Assembly: GCA_029961685.1 (NCBI GenBank)
Contig: JARWKL010000004.1
Coordinates: 25,425,610-25,489,609 of the forward strand
Length of the DNA: 64,000 nt
DNA from: Aristolochia californica
Lineage: Eukaryota; Streptophyta; Magnoliopsida; Piperales; Aristolochiaceae
Direction: 5' to 3'
Shown: positions 61,626 through 64,000 of the stretch, piece by piece
How positions within the stretch are numbered: the first letter of the stretch is position 1
Layout: each line of letters begins with the position of its first letter
The notes under the pieces: model-generated
The model's input: only the letters and a program-made list of their open reading frames with translations
Databases searched by the model: none
Told to the model about the DNA's origin: nothing
Program-made: the position numbers and the translations under genes

Positions 61626-64000
61626 ATCCATTTTTTAAAACATGTGTAGAAAAATCTCTTTCTTATAAAATTCCAAGCTATTAGTGTTGAACTAGTGGAA
61701 TTTCCCAAACTTGGATAACAAAAATTTTGTGTTCATTTGTGGTGTGTGAATAAATTTTATTTACTTGCATTTGTTATTGCTTTAAATTCTTTCCACACAT
61801 GAACTCTAAAATTTTCATTTTTGTGTGATCTTTTTTTTCCTTTTATCCTTTTTTTTTTTACGAGATGAAGGGAAAGTGAAAACGCAAGTTTTGATTTTTA
61901 AAATTGATATGCACAATGCAAAAATATAGAGAGAGATAATTCCTAAAAGTGTCTGTAATTTTAAGGGATTTTAAAAAAAAATTAGTATTTATATATCAGG
62001 TTTTGTAATCGTCGAGAAAAGGGGGAGGCGAGGGATTTTTAACTGAGTGTTGACTCCCAATCGATAAGTCATTCATTAAAAAAATATAGCCCGTTACGCA
62101 TGATAAATCACATTACAATCTTCTATGATCGTTGGGTCAACTTTTTGTAAATGGAAAAAATAATGGCTTGTTTGACTCTAGTAAAAAGCCCTCTGCACGT
62201 TCACTTGAGAATTTAAAGTCATTCTCCTTAAAAGGTTTGGATCCATAGGTCATTTGCATCTTTAACATGTTTCAAGCATGTATATCCATTTTTTTAAACA
62301 TGTGTAAAAAAAATCTCTTTCTTATAAAATTCCAAGATACTACGGTTGAACTAGTGGAATTTCCCAAACTTTGATAACAAAACTTTTTTGTTCATTTGTG
62401 GTGTGTGAATAAATTTTATTTACTTATATTTGTTTTTTATTTTAATTCTTTCCATGCATAAAGTATAAAATTTCCATTTTGTTGTGATCGTTTTGCCTTT
62501 TATCTCTTTTTTTGTTTACGAGATGTGGGGAAAGTGATTTTTGAAAAATGTGTACATCTAAAATGGAAATGTACAATGTAAAAATATAAAGAGAGATAAT
62601 TCCAAAAAGTGTCTATAATTTTTAGGGATTGTCAACTCTTTTAAGTTTTTATATATCACGTTCTCCAAACGTCAAAAAAAGGGGGAGGGGGGGATTTTTA
62701 ACTGAGTGGTGACTCCCAATCCATAATTCATTCCTTAAAAACATAATACCCATTACGCATGATAAATCACTTTACAATCATTTATGATTGTTAGGTTATC
62801 TTTTTTTAAATGTGAAAAATAATGGCTTGTTTGACTCGGAAAAATATCCCACCGCACGTTCACTTGAGAATTTAATGTTATTTTCTTTAAAATAATTGGA
62901 TACATAGGTAATTTGCATCGTTAACATGTTTCAAGCATTCATATCGATTTTTTAAAAATGTGTAGAAACATCTCTTTCTTATAAAATTGCAAGCTATTAG
63001 GGTTGAACTAGTGGAATTTCCCAACCTTCGATAACAAAACTTTTGTGTTCATTTGTGGTGTGTGAATAAATTTTACTTACTTATATTTGTTATTGCTTTT
63101 AATTCTTTCCATACATAAACTCTAAAACTTTCATTTTGTTGTGATCTATTTTTGCCTTTTATCTCTTTTTTAGTTTACGAGATGAAGGGAAAGTGAAAAC
63201 TCAAGTTTTAATTTGAGAAAAAAGTGTACGACTAAAAAGGAAATGCACAATGTACAAATTTATAAAGAGATAATTCCAAAAAGTGTCTATAATTTTAAGG
63301 GATTGTCAACTCTTTTTAGTTTTTATATAACACATTTTGCAATCGTCAGGAAAAGGGGGGAGGTTGGGGATTTTTAACTGAGTGTTGACTCCCAAGCCTT
63401 GAGTAATTCCTTACAAAAGTATAGCCCGTTACGCATGATAAATCACTTTACAATCATCTATGATCGTTAGGTCAGCTTTTTGTAAATGGGCAAAATAATG
63501 CCTTGTTTGACTCGGGTAAATATCCCACCACACGTTCACTTAAGAATTTGAAGTCATTCTCTTTAAAAGGTCTGGATCCATAGGTCATTTGCATCTTTAA
63601 CATGTTTTAAACTTGCATATTCAGTTTTTAAAACATGTATAGAAAATTCTCTTTCTTATAAAATTCTACCCTAATAGGGTTGAACTAGTTGAATTTCCCA
63701 AACTTGGATAAAAAAACTTTTGTGTTCATTTGTGGTGTGTGAATAAATTTTATTTACTTCATTTGTTATTGCCTTAAATTTTTTCCATACATAAACTCTA
63801 AAATTTTCATTTTGTTGTGATCTATTTTTTTCTTTTATCTCTTCTTTTTTTTTACAAAATGAAGGGAAAGTGAAAACACAAGTTTTGATTTATGAAAAAA
63901 ATATACATCTAAAATGGAAATGCACAATGAACAAATGTAGAGAGAGATAATTCCAAAAAGTGAATGTAATTTTTAGGAAATTAAGCTCTTTTTAGTTTTT

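Larger units (their letters stand above)
1..64000 (+). repeat. Satellite array, ~672 bp monomer, ~98 head-to-tail copies
   Basis: The same A/T-rich sequence recurs from end to end in one orientation. Landmark spacing is mostly 671-677 bp; shorter or longer steps are explained by internal deletions or small duplications listed separately. Both window ends fall inside a monomer, so the array extends beyond the window on each side. Conserved elements in every monomer, in order, are the GGTTGAAC landmark, a GTGTGTGAATAAATTTTC block, a T-rich tract, ACGAGATGAAGGGAAAGTG, GAGAGAGATAATTCC, a G-rich purine box, GAGTGTTGACTCCCAATCC, GATCGTTAGGTCA, a CACGTTCACTTG block, TTTGGATCCATAGGTCA and AAGCATGCATATCC. 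I saw no unrelated sequence longer than about 30 bp interrupting it. The family is not one I recognise. A nuclear heterochromatic satellite of a eukaryote, plausibly a plant, is the inference. Confidence 0.97.
39560..64000 (+). repeat. Subfamily B domain
   Basis: From about 39.6 kb to the end nearly every monomer has ATTCCAAGC instead of ATTCCGAGC before the landmark. From about 40.1 kb CACTTGAGAATT replaces CACTTGGGAATT, and from about 39.9 kb GGTTTTGCAATCG mostly replaces GGTTCTGCAATCG. From 40.4 kb many monomers have extra T residues in CTATTTTTGCCTTTTATC or CTATTTTTCCCTTTT, against CTATTTGCC on the left. Exceptions occur, for example TTCTAC at about 43960. The change of four separate markers within about 1 kb indicates a boundary between two homogenisation domains, not gradual drift. 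Confidence 0.8.
50096..64000 (+). repeat. Regular subfamily B monomers, right end
   Basis: Landmarks are at 50369, 51045, 51662, 52336, 53012, 53690, 54365, 55032, 55704, 56380, 57057, 57732, 58399, 59075, 59752, 60406, 61073, 61687, 62346, 63003 and 63680. Spacing is mostly 666-678 bp. Short steps at 51045 (617 bp), 59752 (654 bp), 61073 (614 bp), 61687 (659 bp) and 62346 (657 bp) reflect small deletions. I saw no multi-monomer repeat here by eye, and no genes or foreign elements. Confidence 0.9.

Noticed and set aside
1..64000. CRISPR array or bacterial repeat
   Set aside because: The unit is about 672 bp with no repeat-spacer alternation, and there are no cas genes or bacterial coding density.
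1..64000. Retrotransposon or LTR origin of the monomer
   Set aside because: I found no reverse transcriptase, integrase, polypurine-tract and primer-site pair, or flanking target duplication. The purine-rich box alone is not enough. A translated search of the consensus against transposon proteins would settle it.
1..64000. Inverted monomers or arm-to-arm palindromes
   Set aside because: All 93 landmarks read in the + direction and I saw no reverse-complement copy of the conserved blocks.
1..64000. rRNA, 5S or tRNA genes in the monomer, as in some intergenic spacers
   Set aside because: No conserved 5S internal control region, tRNA box A and B pair or rRNA core motif was recognised in the monomer.

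Overview
The whole 64 kb window is one continuous block of satellite DNA. A single A/T-rich monomer, most often 671-677 bp long, is repeated head to tail about 98 times from the first base to the last, always in the same orientation. I followed it with one landmark, the GGTTGAAC motif inside 'GCTATTAGGGTTGAACTAGT'. It lies at 68, 709, 1381, 2053, 2693, 3366, 4039, 4713, 5378 and so on to 63680. I found 93 landmark copies, plus six monomers whose landmark was lost in internal deletions. I see no gene, rRNA, tRNA, CRISPR array or intact transposable element. All longer open frames (60-118 codons) are chance openings of the same repeat.

Organism: array size, higher-order duplications, length-variable homopolymers and decaying CpG sites indicate nuclear heterochromatin of a eukaryote with cytosine methylation. 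A plant is my preferred guess. The only lineage hint is a short patch of Arabidopsis-type telomere-like units (TTTAGGG) at 7388-7408. I do not recognise the satellite family, and whether it is centromeric, pericentromeric or subtelomeric cannot be told from sequence.

Layout: 1-8116, ordinary divergent monomers. 8117-17080, a recent tandem duplication of a seven-monomer segment with an out-of-register junction at about 12533. 17081-25486, divergent monomers with many internal deletions and small local duplications. 25487-31200, a variant segment present three times, the third copy internally deleted. 31200-39000, more regular monomers, with a 19-base poly-G run at 37874. Around 39-40 kb the array changes from one monomer subfamily (A, left) to another (B, right). 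Within B, 39589-42955 shows a 2.02 kb repeat relation, and 44700-50095 is a tandem duplication of a four-monomer (2.70 kb) unit. 50096-64000 is regular B array with a few small deletions.

No genes act together here. The content of interest is the array's history: unequal exchange, deletions at short direct repeats, local duplication, subfamily replacement and methylation-type CpG loss. All similarity statements come from reading and comparing by eye, without alignment software, so breakpoints are good to a few bases where stated exactly and to tens of bases elsewhere.
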